This document shows positions 1 through 8,895 of a DNA stretch of 64,000 bases, piece by piece (the first letter of the stretch is position 1; each line of letters begins with the position of its first letter). The translations under genes and the position numbers were made by a program. Source of the stretch: JBCBSK01 sp965250105. Its GTDB lineage: Bacteria; Pseudomonadota; Alphaproteobacteria; Rhizobiales; Tepidamorphaceae. The stretch is taken from the NCBI GenBank assembly GCA_965250105.1, contig OZ252290.1, positions 2,604,001 to 2,668,000 of the forward strand, read 5' to 3'. A model generated the notes under the pieces. It saw nothing but the letters and a program-made list of their open reading frames with translations, searched no databases and was not told the DNA's origin.

Positions 1-480
1 ACCTTGTCGGCGCTCGCGCCGAAACCCCACGAACGGCTTTGGGACATCGGTGGCGGGTCGGGATCGATCGCCATCGAATGGCTTCTGGCGCATCCGACGA
101 CCGAAGCGGTCAGCATCGAGGCGCGCGCGGATCGGGCCGAGCGCATCCGCTGCAATGCGGAGCAATTGGGCGTCGACCGGCTTCAAGTCGTCACCGGCAT
201 GGCGCCGCAAGCGCTCGACGGGCTCGACAAGCCCGACGCGGTCTTCGTCGGCGGCGGGCTGTCGGCCGAACTGTTCGACCACCTTAGCGCGATACTGCCG
301 GCCGGCACGCGCCTCGTCGCCAATGCGGTCACGCTTGAAAGCGAGGCGCTTCTCGTTCAAAGGCAGCGGCGGCTGGGCGGCGACCTCCTGCGGATCGACC
401 TCGCGCGGGCCGCCCCGATGGGGCAGAAACAGAGCTGGCGGTCGGCCTATCCGATCGTGCAATGGAGCGTCGTTCTATGA
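1..480 (+). CDS. cobL: Precorrin-6Y C5,15-methyltransferase (decarboxylating), C-terminal part
   Basis: The reading frame is open from the first base, so the gene is cut at its 5' end and only about 159 C-terminal residues are present. They form a class I SAM-dependent methyltransferase fold with the SAM-binding glycine motif DIGGGSGSIAIEW near the start and the later VFVGGGLS stretch, as in the CbiT-like C-terminal half of CobL. The family methylates precorrin-6Y at C5 and C15 and decarboxylates the C12 acetate side chain in aerobic cobalamin synthesis. The missing N-terminal half should be the CbiE-like domain. The stop overlaps the next start as ATGA, so it belongs to the cob operon that continues downstream. 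Confidence 0.9.
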   Translation, partial: TLSALAPKPHERLWDIGGGSGSIAIEWLLAHPTTEAVSIEARADRAERIRCNAEQLGVDRLQVVTGMAPQALDGLDKPDAVFVGGGLSAELFDHLSAILPAGTRLVANAVTLESEALLVQRQRRLGGDLLRIDLARAAPMGQKQSWRSAYPIVQWSVVL

Positions 481-845
481 TCGTCGCAGGGTTCGGATTT
501 CGCGCCAAGGCGACACGCGACAGCCTGGCCGACGCGCTCGACCGCGCGGCAGCGGGCCGGCGCCCCCAGGCACTGGCGACGGTTGCCGAGAAAGCGGACG
601 CGACGGCGCTTGTGGCGCTTGCCGCCGACCTCGCTCTGCCGATCCTGAGCGTCTCGGCCGAAGCGCTCGCCCGTCAGGACACGCCAAGCCTGTCATCGGC
701 GTCGATCGACGCCCATGGCACGGGGAGCGTCGCCGAAGCAGCCGCCCTGGCAGCCGCTGGCCCCGGCGCCCGGCTCGTCGCGCCGCGATCCATATCCCAC
801 GACAGGTTGGCGACCTGCGCGCTGGCCATCGGACATGCCGCATGA
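477..845 (+). CDS. cobE: Cobalamin biosynthesis protein CobE (CbiG C-terminal-like)
   Basis: A 122-residue protein starting at the ATG that overlaps the cobL stop (ATGA). An in-frame ATG 15 bases upstream is less likely because it lies inside cobL. The start MIVAGFGFRAKAT and the small alanine-rich fold match CobE, the single-domain homologue of the CbiG C-terminus. CobE is required in aerobic B12 synthesis, but its exact chemistry is not well defined. Its position between cobL and cobM, with 4-bp overlaps on both sides, supports the call strongly; the sequence on its own is a weaker argument. Confidence 0.82.
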   Translation: MIVAGFGFRAKATRDSLADALDRAAAGRRPQALATVAEKADATALVALAADLALPILSVSAEALARQDTPSLSSASIDAHGTGSVAEAAALAAAGPGARLVAPRSISHDRLATCALAIGHAA

Positions 846-1636
846 CCGTTCATTTCATCGGCGCCGGGCCGGGCGCGCCGGATCTTCTCACCTTGCGCGG
901 CCGCGATCTGATCGCAGCCTGTCCGGTCTGCCTCTATGCCGGGTCGCTGGTGCCCGAAGCGGTTCTGGCCCATTGCCCGGAGGGCGCGCGCATCATCAAT
1001 ACCGCGCCGATGGATCTCGATGCGATCATCGCCGAAATGCGGACAGCCCATGAAGCCGGTCGGGACGTGGCGCGGCTTCATTCCGGCGATCTGTCGGTCT
1101 GGTCGGCGATGGGCGAACAGATCCGCCGCCTGCGTCTCGACGGCATTCCCGTCACCGTGACGCCGGGCGTGCCGTCCTTCGCCGCCGCCGCCGCGGCGCT
1201 CGACGCCGAACTGACGCTGCCGGGCCTGGCGCAGTCTGTGGTCCTGACGCGAACGCCGGGCCGTGCCACCTCGATGCCCGAGGGCGAAACGCTTGAACGC
1301 TTCGGCGCCACCGGCGCGACGCTCGCCATCCATCTGTCGATCCAGAACCTGTCCCAGGTCGTCGCCGACCTGATACCCTGCTATGGCGCCGACTGTCCCG
1401 TCGCCGTCGTCTACCGCGCGAGCTGGCCGGACCAGCGGATCGTGCGGGCGACGCTGGCGACGATCGAAGAGACCGTCGATGCCGGCATCACGCGCACCGC
1501 CATCATCCTCGTCGGCCGGGTTCTCGGCGATCCGGGCTTCGGTGAATCGCGGCTCTACGCGGCCGACTACGATAGGCGCTACCGCCCGCAATCGGCGGAC
1601 AGCCCATGGCTCGACTGGAAGGACGGCGATGACTGA
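842..1636 (+). CDS. cobM: Precorrin-4 C11-methyltransferase
   Basis: A 264-residue tetrapyrrole methylase. The N-terminal glycine motif (FIGAGPGAPDLLTLRG), the LHSGDLSVW stretch near residue 80 and TPGVPSFAAAAAAL near residue 110 are the usual SAM- and substrate-site motifs of this family. CobM/CbiF methylates precorrin-4 at C11. The ATG overlaps the cobE stop as ATGA. The open frame runs much further upstream, but that stretch lies inside cobL and cobE. The 3' end overlaps the next gene by 8 bp, so translation is probably coupled. Confidence 0.93.
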   Translation: MTVHFIGAGPGAPDLLTLRGRDLIAACPVCLYAGSLVPEAVLAHCPEGARIINTAPMDLDAIIAEMRTAHEAGRDVARLHSGDLSVWSAMGEQIRRLRLDGIPVTVTPGVPSFAAAAAALDAELTLPGLAQSVVLTRTPGRATSMPEGETLERFGATGATLAIHLSIQNLSQVVADLIPCYGADCPVAVVYRASWPDQRIVRATLATIEETVDAGITRTAIILVGRVLGDPGFGESRLYAADYDRRYRPQSADSPWLDWKDGDD

Positions 1637-2954
1637 TCCGCACGTTTTCCCGCCCGGCATCATGATCTCCGCCCCGTCGTCCGGCACCGGCAAGACCACC
1701 GTCATGCTGGGGCTGTTGCGGGCACTCGCCGATGACGGCCTGGCCGTGCAGCCGTTCAAGAGCGGGCCGGACTATATCGATCCGGCCTTCCATCTCGCGG
1801 CCGCCGGACGCGCCTCGTTCAACATGGATAGCTGGGCGATGGACGACGCGCTGCTCGGCGCCATCGCCGCCAAGGCCGGCGGCGCCGACATCGCCGTCGC
1901 AGAAGGGTCGATGGGTCTTTATGACGGGGTCGCCACGCGCGGTCGCGCCGGTTTCGGGTCGAGCGCCGAAACCGCCCGGAAAATGGGCTGGCCGGTGGTG
2001 CTGGTCCTCGATGTCGGCGGTCAGGCGCAGTCGGCGGCGGCCACCGCGCTCGGCTTCGCCCGCTACGATCCGGACCTTCCCTTCGCTGGCGTCATCCTGA
2101 ACCGGGTGGCGAGCCCCCGCCATGAGAGGCTGACCCGGCTCGGCATGGAGCGCGCCGGCATCGAGGTTCTCGGCTCTTTGCCGCGGCGCGGCGACCTGAC
2201 GTTGCCGGAACGCCATCTCGGCCTGATCCAGGCCGTCGAGCACCCTGATCTCGATACCGCGATCGCCGGCTATGCCGACTTCCTGCGCGCCAATGTCGAC
2301 CTCGACGCGATCAGGCGGGCCGCGCGTGCGGCGATGCCTGTCTCGACGACGGGCCTGCCGGCGCCCCCGGCGCAGCGCATCGCTCTGGCGCGCGACGCCG
2401 CCTTCTCCTTCACCTATCCGCATCTCCTCGAAGGGTGGCGGGCGGCCGGCGCCGAGATCCTGCCGTTCTCGCCGCTCGCCGATGAGGCGCCCGATGCGGA
2501 TGCGGACCTCGTCTGGCTGCCGGGTGGCTATCCCGAACTGCATGCCGGCACGCTGGCGGCGGCCGATCGCTTTCGCGCGGGCCTAAGGCGTCATGCCGAG
2601 ACCAGGCCGGTGCATGGCGAGTGCGGCGGCTACATGGCCCTTGGCGAGGCCTTGATCGACAAGCAGGGCGCGCGCCATGCGATGGCTGGCCTGCTCGGCC
2701 TGGTGACGAGCTACGAGACACGGAAATTCCATCTCGGCTACCGGCGCGCGGTGCTCAAGGCGGCGCTGCCCGGCTTCGCGCCGGGGGCCGCGCTGCGCGG
2801 CCATGAATTTCACTATTCGACCATCGTCGATCAGCCCGACGGGCCGCTCGCCGATGTCGCCGATGCCGACGGCAATCCCGTCGTCGAGACCGGATCGCGG
2901 CGCGGCATGGTCACCGGCACCTTCTTTCATCTGATCGCGGGAGACGTGTCATGA
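1629..2954 (+). CDS. cobB: Hydrogenobyrinic/cobyrinic acid a,c-diamide synthase
   Basis: A 441-residue ATP- and glutamine-dependent amidotransferase that amidates the a and c side chains of the corrin ring. The N-terminus has the dethiobiotin-synthetase-like P-loop SAPSSGTGKTTV (about residues 14-25) followed by FKSGPDYIDPAFH. The C-terminal type 1 glutamine amidotransferase domain has its probable nucleophile Cys in HGECGGYMALG (about residue 333) and a later conserved HEFHYS. The start was chosen at the ATG overlapping cobM because the longer open frame upstream reads through cobM. In an aerobic pathway the expected substrate is hydrogenobyrinic acid. Confidence 0.93.
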   Translation: MTDPHVFPPGIMISAPSSGTGKTTVMLGLLRALADDGLAVQPFKSGPDYIDPAFHLAAAGRASFNMDSWAMDDALLGAIAAKAGGADIAVAEGSMGLYDGVATRGRAGFGSSAETARKMGWPVVLVLDVGGQAQSAAATALGFARYDPDLPFAGVILNRVASPRHERLTRLGMERAGIEVLGSLPRRGDLTLPERHLGLIQAVEHPDLDTAIAGYADFLRANVDLDAIRRAARAAMPVSTTGLPAPPAQRIALARDAAFSFTYPHLLEGWRAAGAEILPFSPLADEAPDADADLVWLPGGYPELHAGTLAAADRFRAGLRRHAETRPVHGECGGYMALGEALIDKQGARHAMAGLLGLVTSYETRKFHLGYRRAVLKAALPGFAPGAALRGHEFHYSTIVDQPDGPLADVADADGNPVVETGSRRGMVTGTFFHLIAGDVS

Positions 2955-3679
2955 CGGGCTTCGTCAGCTTCGTCGGATCGGGCCCCGGCGATCCCGAGCT
3001 TCTGACGCTGAAGGCGGTGGACAGGCTGAAACAGGCCGATGCCATCCTGTTCGACGATCTGTCCTCCGGGCCGGTTCTGAGCCATGCGCGGCCCCATGCC
3101 GATCTGGTCGGCGTCGGCAAGCGGGCGGGCCGCCAGTCGCCGAAGCAGCGCCATGTCAGCCAGTTGCTCGTCGATTATGCCCTGACCGGCCAGCGGGTCG
3201 TGCGCCTGAAATCCGGCGATGGCGGGCTTTTCGGGCGGCTCGAGGAAGAGATCACGGCGCTGCGCGCGGCGAAGATCGGCTTCGAGATCATCCCCGGCGT
3301 GCCGTCGGCCTGCGCGGCGGCGGCGGCGGCGGGCATTCCGCTGTCGCGGCGGCTGACGGCACGGCGGGTGCAGTTCGTGACGGGCCATGACGTACATGGC
3401 AGCCTGCCGACGGATGTCAGCATGGCGGCGCTCGCCGACCCGACCGCGATGACGGTCGTCTTCATGGGCAAGCGTACCTTCGCGAGCCTCGTCGCCCAGC
3501 TGACCGATCACGGCCTGTCGCCCGACACCCCGGCGATCCTGGCGGAAAATGTCAGCAAGCCCGACCAGCGGCTGCACCGGACGACCATGAAGGGCTTGGC
3601 AGCCACGCTCGAACAGGATCCGGGCGACGCGCCGGCGGTGATCCTCTATGGCGCCCTCGCCGACATGAGCGATGACTGA
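2951..3679 (+). CDS. cobA: Uroporphyrinogen-III C-methyltransferase
   Basis: A 242-residue SUMT that methylates uroporphyrinogen III at C2 and C7 to give precorrin-2, the entry to the corrin branch. The family signature VGSGPGDPELLTLKA is at residues 8-22, followed by RLKSGDGGLFGR and GVPSACAAAAAAGIP. The length fits a stand-alone SUMT without CysG oxidase/chelatase domains. The start overlaps the cobB stop as ATGA. Its place beside cobB and cobF supports a role in cobalamin rather than sirohaem synthesis, though SUMT serves both. Confidence 0.92.
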   Translation: MTGFVSFVGSGPGDPELLTLKAVDRLKQADAILFDDLSSGPVLSHARPHADLVGVGKRAGRQSPKQRHVSQLLVDYALTGQRVVRLKSGDGGLFGRLEEEITALRAAKIGFEIIPGVPSACAAAAAAGIPLSRRLTARRVQFVTGHDVHGSLPTDVSMAALADPTAMTVVFMGKRTFASLVAQLTDHGLSPDTPAILAENVSKPDQRLHRTTMKGLAATLEQDPGDAPAVILYGALADMSDD

Positions 3680-4412
3680 CCTCCTGCTGATCGGAATCGG
3701 GACCGGCAATCCCGACCATCTGACCGGGGAAGGGCGGCGCGCGATCGCCGAGGCCGATCTGATCCTGATCCCGCGAAAGGGGCCGGACAAGAGCGATCTC
3801 GCCGATCTGCGTCGTCAGATCGTGCGGACGGTGCGCGGTGATGCGGAAGACGCGGTCGTCGAATTCGACATGCCGGTCCGCGATCCCGATCTGCCCTATT
3901 GCGATGCCGTTACAGTCTGGCATGACGCCATCGCCCGATCCTGGGCGGCGGCCATGGCGGTCGTGCCGTCGGCCCGCCGGGTGGCGCTTCTGGTCTGGGG
4001 CGATCCGTCGCTTTACGACAGCACCTTGCGGGTCGCGGCTCGCCTCGAACCGTGCCCGGCCGTACGCGTCGTGCCGGGCATTACCGCGCTCCAGGCGCTG
4101 ACGGCCGCGCATGCCATCCCGCTGAACACCGTTGGCGGGTCGGTCATGATCACGACCGGCCGCCGGCTGCGCGCGCAAGGATGGCCGGCCGAGGCTGAAA
4201 CGGTCGCGGTGATGCTCGACGGCGGCTGCGCCTTCACGACGCTGCCGGTCGATGCGTTCGAGATCTGGTGGGGCGCCTATCTCGGCATGGCCGATCAGAT
4301 CCTGCGGGCCGGCCGGCTCGCCGAGGTCGCGGCCGAGATCGTCGATGTCCGCGCCCAGGCCCGCGCCGAGCATGGCTGGATCATGGACACCTATCTGCTA
4401 CGCCGGGTTTGA
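3672..4412 (+). CDS. cobF: Precorrin-6A synthase (deacetylating)
   Basis: A 246-residue tetrapyrrole methylase starting inside the end of cobA (8-bp overlap). It has the family N-terminal motif (LIGIGTGNPDHLT), a central LLVWGDPSLYDS and VVPGITALQAL. CobF methylates at C1 with loss of the extruded acetyl group and is specific to the aerobic route, so its presence marks the pathway type. It is the last gene of the visible cob operon. A palindromic repeat begins directly after its stop codon and may serve as the end of the transcript. Confidence 0.92.
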   Translation: MTDLLLIGIGTGNPDHLTGEGRRAIAEADLILIPRKGPDKSDLADLRRQIVRTVRGDAEDAVVEFDMPVRDPDLPYCDAVTVWHDAIARSWAAAMAVVPSARRVALLVWGDPSLYDSTLRVAARLEPCPAVRVVPGITALQALTAAHAIPLNTVGGSVMITTGRRLRAQGWPAEAETVAVMLDGGCAFTTLPVDAFEIWWGAYLGMADQILRAGRLAEVAAEIVDVRAQARAEHGWIMDTYLLRRV

Positions 4413-4568
4413 CAGGCTGCTGAACAAGGCGCCTGCCCCTTCGAGACGGCCCTGCGGGTGTCCTCGGGGTAGGGCCAAGAGTTTGATTGTCCTCATCCCG
4501 AGGGCGAGCGCAGCGAGCGTCTCGAAGAATGAGCGATGGTCGCAGGGCCTTTTTCGGCAACCTGCTAG
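4413..4568 (+). repeat. MITE-like palindromic repeat, copy A
   Basis: About 155 bp sharing the same core and ends with copies at 12225-12384 (inverted) and 25240-25391. The core holds GAGACGGCC and GAGCGTCTCGAA as outer arms around inner palindromes of the type CCTCA-n3-GAGG. Both ends carry imperfect inverted repeats (CAGGCTGCTGAACAAGG at the left, CTAGCAGGTTGCCGAAAAAGG when the right end is read on the other strand). The left end abuts the cobF stop codon. Short open frames across it are by-products of the repeat and not genes. Confidence 0.75.
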
Positions 4569-4673
4569 GGGCGGTGGGTTCGCCAATCCACCGACCCACC
4601 CCGCCGAGGCCCGCCAACTCGTGCGATTGCGTGGCCGCGTCATCGCCGGGCCGAAAATACCAAGTCCCGACGG

Positions 4674-5345
4674 TCAGCCGTTTGACGCATCCAGCTCGGC
4701 CAGCACTTCGTCCACGGTCATGACCCTGCCCCAGAGCCGGGTAAATCCGCGCAAGGTGACCGCCTGCATTTCGTCATCGCAGGTCCCCGTGGCATCTGAG
4801 ACCATGACGGTCTGAAAGCCTCGATCCGATGCTTCCCGCGCGGTCGTCTCCACACAGTTGTTCGTCGAAACGCCGACCATCACAACCTGGCGGATGCCTT
4901 TTGAACGCAACACCGATTCAATCGGCGAGGAGGCAAAGGCCCCTTGCGTTGTCTTGTTGATGATCGCCTCGCCGGGCCGCGGTGCAAGCGCATCGAGAAT
5001 GTCATGTTCGCGGGTGCCCTGATGGTTGTTGAACGTAGACAGGAAGGCCCGCATATGCTTCGGCGCATCGGAATAATCGGACAACCGCGCCCCGAGCGTG
5101 ATGTAGATCACCGTGTGGCCCGCGGCGCGGAAACCGGCAAGCAGGCGCTGGATGCCTGGCACCACGATCCCTTCGATCCGGTCGAACCGATAAGCCGCTT
5201 CATCCAGCCGGCCCTGTTCGCTCAGCCAGCGCCCAAGGCCATGTGTCCGGCTGCCGCTGGCGTGCTGCATATCGACCACGATCAGCGCGCAGTCATCGCC
5301 ATTGAGGTTGAAGGTGTCATTCAGCGTGTCGACATAGTCCGCCAT
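4674..5345 (-). CDS. Cysteine hydrolase, isochorismatase superfamily (biuret/ureidoacrylate amidohydrolase-like)
   Basis: A 223-residue protein starting at the ATG after GGGGAAGCGAGAAC. The isochorismatase-fold catalytic set is visible: Asp in ALIVVDMQ (residues 20-27), Lys in INKTTQGAF, and Cys in GVSTNNCVETTAREASDRG. The latter resembles the active-site loop of biuret amidohydrolase and ureidoacrylate hydrolase more than true isochorismatase. It is the last gene of the operon, 35 bp after the TRAP large permease, so it probably hydrolyses an amide or carbamoyl group of the imported substrate. The exact substrate is unknown. An upstream in-frame extension lies inside the permease gene and was rejected. 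Confidence 0.82.
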   Translation of the reverse strand: MADYVDTLNDTFNLNGDDCALIVVDMQHASGSRTHGLGRWLSEQGRLDEAAYRFDRIEGIVVPGIQRLLAGFRAAGHTVIYITLGARLSDYSDAPKHMRAFLSTFNNHQGTREHDILDALAPRPGEAIINKTTQGAFASSPIESVLRSKGIRQVVMVGVSTNNCVETTAREASDRGFQTVMVSDATGTCDDEMQAVTLRGFTRLWGRVMTVDEVLAELDASNG

Positions 5346-5380
5346 GTTCTCGCTTCCCCGTTCGATCTTGGCTTCATGGC

Positions 5381-6646
5381 TCAATTGATGAATGCCAGCG
5401 ACACAATGGGCACATAGGTCACCACGACCAGCGCCAGCAGCATGATGGCGGTGAAAGGCACCACGCCGCGGATAACCTGTTCGGGCCGCGTATCGGAGAT
5501 GCCGGAAATCACGAAGAGATTCATGCCGATGGGTGGCGTGATCGCGGCGATTTCGATGTTCAGCGTAAGGATGATGCCGAAATGGATCGGGTCGATACCC
5601 AGCGCCAGCACCGCCGGCAGCAAGAGCGGCGCAACGACGGTCAGGATCGTGACACCGTCCAGAAAACACCCCAGCAGCAGCAATGCGAGATTGATGATGA
5701 GCAGGAACATCCAGGGCTGCAGCTCAAGCGCGCTAACCGCTTCGACGATACCGGAGGGAATCCCTGCAAGCGTCGCCAGCAAGCCGATGAACAAAGCCTG
5801 GGCGACGATGAACAGGATCGTCGCGGTCATCCTTGCGCTGCGGACAAAGATTTCGGCCAGCCCGACAATGCCCACGGTGCGATAGACGAAGGCCGCGATG
5901 AACAGGCCGTAAAGCGATGCGATGGCCGCCGCTTCGGTCGGCGTGAACACACCGCCATAGATACCGCCCAATACGATGACCGGCATCAGAAGCGCCGGCC
6001 CGGCCTGCCCCAATGCCCGCAGAACGGCCGGACCGGAAAACGGACCGCGCTGGCCCCAGCCATTGCGGTTGACAAGGATGAGGGTCACGACGATGAGGCA
6101 AAGGGTCACCAGAACGCCGGGCAGAATGCCGGCCTTGAACATATCGGTGACCGAAACCTGCGCCATCGCGCCGTAAATCACGAAAACGATGCTCGGCGGG
6201 ATCATGATCCCAAGCGTGCCGCCCGCCGCCAACAGACCGCCGGAAAAGCCGCGCGGATAGTTGCCGCGGTCCAGTTCGGGAATGGCGATGCGCCCAAGCG
6301 CGGCGGCGGAAGCAACTGAGGAGCCGGTCATCGCGCCGAACAGCGCGGCCGACAGGGTCGCGCCGACGGCATCGCCACCGCGCAAGGGCCGGGTGACCTC
6401 CCGCATCAGGGCAAACAATTGCGGCGCCATACGCGCCTCAACCATGATGTTGCCGGCGAGAATGAAGAACGGGATGGCCAGCAGGACAAAGCTATCGAGG
6501 CCGGAAAACTGCGACTGGGCAAGCTGCGTCAGCGACGTGACGTCGAACAGCAAAATCGTCGCAAGCCCGACAATCCCTAGGGCGAACGCAACCGGCACGC
6601 CCAGGATCAGCAGCGTGACAAGCCCGAGGATCAGAAAAAGCGCCAT
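5381..6646 (-). CDS. dctM: TRAP transporter large permease (DctM)
   Basis: A 421-residue, highly hydrophobic protein with about a dozen membrane segments across its whole length. Typical DctM features are the LDSFVLLAIPFFILAGNIM region (residues 50-68), GAMTGSSVASAAALG (about 110-125), GGTLGIMIPPSIVF and the C-terminal ITPPIGMNLFVI. It forms the Na+-coupled channel of a TRAP uptake system with the DctQ and DctP genes directly upstream. The gap to dctQ is 6 bp, so the two are co-transcribed. Confidence 0.95.
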   Translation of the reverse strand: MALFLILGLVTLLILGVPVAFALGIVGLATILLFDVTSLTQLAQSQFSGLDSFVLLAIPFFILAGNIMVEARMAPQLFALMREVTRPLRGGDAVGATLSAALFGAMTGSSVASAAALGRIAIPELDRGNYPRGFSGGLLAAGGTLGIMIPPSIVFVIYGAMAQVSVTDMFKAGILPGVLVTLCLIVVTLILVNRNGWGQRGPFSGPAVLRALGQAGPALLMPVIVLGGIYGGVFTPTEAAAIASLYGLFIAAFVYRTVGIVGLAEIFVRSARMTATILFIVAQALFIGLLATLAGIPSGIVEAVSALELQPWMFLLIINLALLLLGCFLDGVTILTVVAPLLLPAVLALGIDPIHFGIILTLNIEIAAITPPIGMNLFVISGISDTRPEQVIRGVVPFTAIMLLALVVVTYVPIVSLAFIN

Positions 6647-6652
6647 GACTGA

Positions 6653-7144
6653 TTATGTTTCTTGGCTGCGGGCGGGCGAGGTGGGGCGCCACAGCACCCA
6701 AATGCGTTCGGCAAGCCGCAAGGCAATCAGGTTGAACGCGATCGGAATGACGGACTGAAAGACCCAGATCGGGATGGGAATGTCGCTATCCGCCGACATC
6801 AGCCCGAACATGCGGCTATCCTGAACAAGCCGCACGCCATACCAGGCCACCACGACACTGAACCCCATGCAGATCAGGCATGCCGCCGTCGCCAGAACGC
6901 GCTGAAGAGCAGCGGGCACCCGCTCGACGAGAACCGTCACCTTGATGTGCGCGTCCGCGCGTACAGCAGCCGCGACACCAAAATAGGTCATCCAGATCAG
7001 GGTGTATCGGGAGACCTCTTCGCTCCAGATGAAGGAGGCGGCAAACAGGCTGCGTCCGGCGATTTCCATTGTCACGATGACCAGCCCCAGCAGCAGCAAC
7101 CCGCCGCAGAGCGCGTCTTCGATATGGTTCACCACGCGACGCAC
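6653..7144 (-). CDS. dctQ: TRAP transporter small permease (DctQ)
   Basis: A 163-residue membrane protein with four hydrophobic segments and the family pattern of a short N-terminal helix, GGLLLLGLVIVTMEIAGR, then the SEEVSRYTLIWMTYFG motif. The start was placed at a GTG preceded by GGAGG at 8 nt, because the longer open frame runs back into dctP. It bridges DctM and helps dock the binding protein. The gene lies between dctP and dctM, as expected for a TRAP operon. Confidence 0.92.
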   Translation of the reverse strand: MRRVVNHIEDALCGGLLLLGLVIVTMEIAGRSLFAASFIWSEEVSRYTLIWMTYFGVAAAVRADAHIKVTVLVERVPAALQRVLATAACLICMGFSVVVAWYGVRLVQDSRMFGLMSADSDIPIPIWVFQSVIPIAFNLIALRLAERIWVLWRPTSPARSQET

Positions 7145-7164
7145 CCTTGCCGCCTCCGCCAAGT

Positions 7165-8169
7165 CTACTTGCTGTCCTGGAAGCCGCGCAGCGCGTTCAG
7201 CAGATCGGGCCCGAAGCGCTCCTCGGCCTCCTGCCACTGAATCGCGGTGGCCTCAATCCAGGTCTCGCGTTCTTCATCGGTCAGGCGATGAACCTCGACA
7301 CCGGCGGCGGCGATCTTCTCAAATGCCGCCGCTGCTTCCGCGCGGGCCGTCTCGCGATGGGCCAGGGCCACTTCCTCAACGGCCTCGGAGATGATGGTAC
7401 GATGCTCCTCGCTGAGCCCCTCCCACCAGGCTTTGTTGACCGCCCAAGGATAGAACGCGAAGTAATGCGGCGAGTCGGTGACGTGGTTGACAACATCGGC
7501 CCAGCCATAGGAGACGAACGCATCGGCCGGTGTGTTCAGCCCGTCAATGACTCCACGTTCGAGCGCGCCCGATACTTCGGTGACGTTGATCGGCACCGGC
7601 TCGCCGCCAAGCAGTTCGATCGTGCGGGCATTGGTGCGGCCGAGGGCGCGCAGTTGAAGGCCCTCGAAATCCGCGGGCGTGCGCAGCGCGCGAACGGTGT
7701 TGCCAAGCGGCAGATAATCATAAACCAGCGTGCCGAGCACCAGCGCGCCCTTTTCCTCGATTTCGGAAAAGACGCTGCTCATGAATTCCGCATCATCCGC
7801 CGCCCGGTAGAAGCTTTCATGCGAGGGAAAAGCAAACGGCAATTCGAAGATCGACACCTGCGGCGAGATCGCCGACCAGTAGACGGACACAAGCGTCGTC
7901 ATTTCGGCATCGCCGCGCATCACCGCCTGCAGAATATCGAGGCCTTTATAGAGGCTGCCGGCAGGATAGAATTCCACATCGATTTCGCCATTGGAGCGGC
8001 TTTCGACCAGATCGATAAACGCCTGGTTGGCCATGCCCGGAGCGATATCGGGGTTGTATTCAACGGGGAAGCGAATCTTCACTTCCTCGGCGGCTGCCTG
8101 ATGGGACAAGCCGACCGCGCCGACCGACAGGGCGGCGGCCATGATCAGGGACGAGAACACGCGTTTCAT
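7165..8169 (-). CDS. dctP: TRAP transporter substrate-binding protein (DctP)
   Basis: A 334-residue periplasmic protein. The start ATG follows a good ribosome site (AGAGGAGATCCTAAAC) and gives a clear signal peptide ending near SHQAAA-EE. The mature part is DctP-like, with the conserved region around FEGLQLRALGRTNARTIELLG carrying the usual arginine that binds a carboxylate, and GVIDGLNTPADAFVSYGW. The ligand is therefore probably a carboxylate. The neighbours, two carbamoyl/amide-type hydrolases and two YrdC-like proteins, suggest that it also carries a nitrogen-containing group. Confidence 0.93.
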   Translation of the reverse strand: MKRVFSSLIMAAALSVGAVGLSHQAAAEEVKIRFPVEYNPDIAPGMANQAFIDLVESRSNGEIDVEFYPAGSLYKGLDILQAVMRGDAEMTTLVSVYWSAISPQVSIFELPFAFPSHESFYRAADDAEFMSSVFSEIEEKGALVLGTLVYDYLPLGNTVRALRTPADFEGLQLRALGRTNARTIELLGGEPVPINVTEVSGALERGVIDGLNTPADAFVSYGWADVVNHVTDSPHYFAFYPWAVNKAWWEGLSEEHRTIISEAVEEVALAHRETARAEAAAAFEKIAAAGVEVHRLTDEERETWIEATAIQWQEAEERFGPDLLNALRGFQDSK

Positions 8170-8228
8170 GTTTAGGATCTCCTCTGCTTTTTTGTGGGGG
8201 AATCGGACGATTCCCATTCGGTCTGTAC

Positions 8229-8876
8229 TCAGCCTCCGGCGCCCCGCGACGCCGCCATGAGTTCAAGGGTCTCTTCAAGGGAAAGAACATCGGCATAGCG
8301 CCGCCCGACATCGCGCAGATTGTCGTGATGCGGCCCTTCCTCCACATCGCCGCAGCACTCTTGCGGAACCATGACGCGGTAGCCGTAGGAGAACGCGTCC
8401 ACGATGGTCGCGCGCACGCAGCCCGATGTGTTGCAGCCGGTCACGATGACCGTGTCGATGCCTTGCTTGACGAGATATGCGATGGCCGGGGTCTGAAACA
8501 GCAGCGAAGGCGCGGTCTTGCGCACAACCACGTCATAGTCGGGATCATAGATACGGGGATCGAGCTCCGTGGGCCACTTGCCGATATGGAAATCGCTCAA
8601 GACAGCGGGAATCTTCCAGCGCAGCGCATCGGCGGTGCCGCAACTGGCCACGAAGGTCTGCACAACCGGAACATGCCGAGCACGGGCGGCATCCAATAAT
8701 GTCACGGTGTTTTCGAGCGCCCGCTCCACCATGGCGCTGCCGCCCAACGGGCTGCGCGCCTCGGTGAAGCCACGCTGAAAATCGACCACCAGCACCGCGG
8801 GCCGGTTGCCGAAACCGATACGACCGCTGCCAAAACCCTGTTCGGTGTAACCCTGTCCGTCTGTCTCGCCGCTCAT
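8229..8876 (-). CDS. Isochorismatase-family cysteine hydrolase, N-carbamoylsarcosine amidohydrolase-like
   Basis: A 215-residue protein starting at an ATG after AGAGGGAGAACCGGACC. The catalytic residues are present: Asp in VLVVDFQRGFTEA, Lys in VVVRKTAPSLL, and Cys in the loop TGCNTSGCVRATIVDAFSYG. That loop with the preceding non-proline turn is typical of N-carbamoylsarcosine amidohydrolase and close relatives, which release ammonia and CO2 from N-carbamoyl amino acids. It is one of two different cysteine hydrolases in the operon, next to the YrdC-like genes. The family is well supported; the substrate is an inference. Confidence 0.85.
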   Translation of the reverse strand: MSGETDGQGYTEQGFGSGRIGFGNRPAVLVVDFQRGFTEARSPLGGSAMVERALENTVTLLDAARARHVPVVQTFVASCGTADALRWKIPAVLSDFHIGKWPTELDPRIYDPDYDVVVRKTAPSLLFQTPAIAYLVKQGIDTVIVTGCNTSGCVRATIVDAFSYGYRVMVPQECCGDVEEGPHHDNLRDVGRRYADVLSLEETLELMAASRGAGG

Positions 8877-8895
8877 GGTCCGGTTCTCCCTCTGC

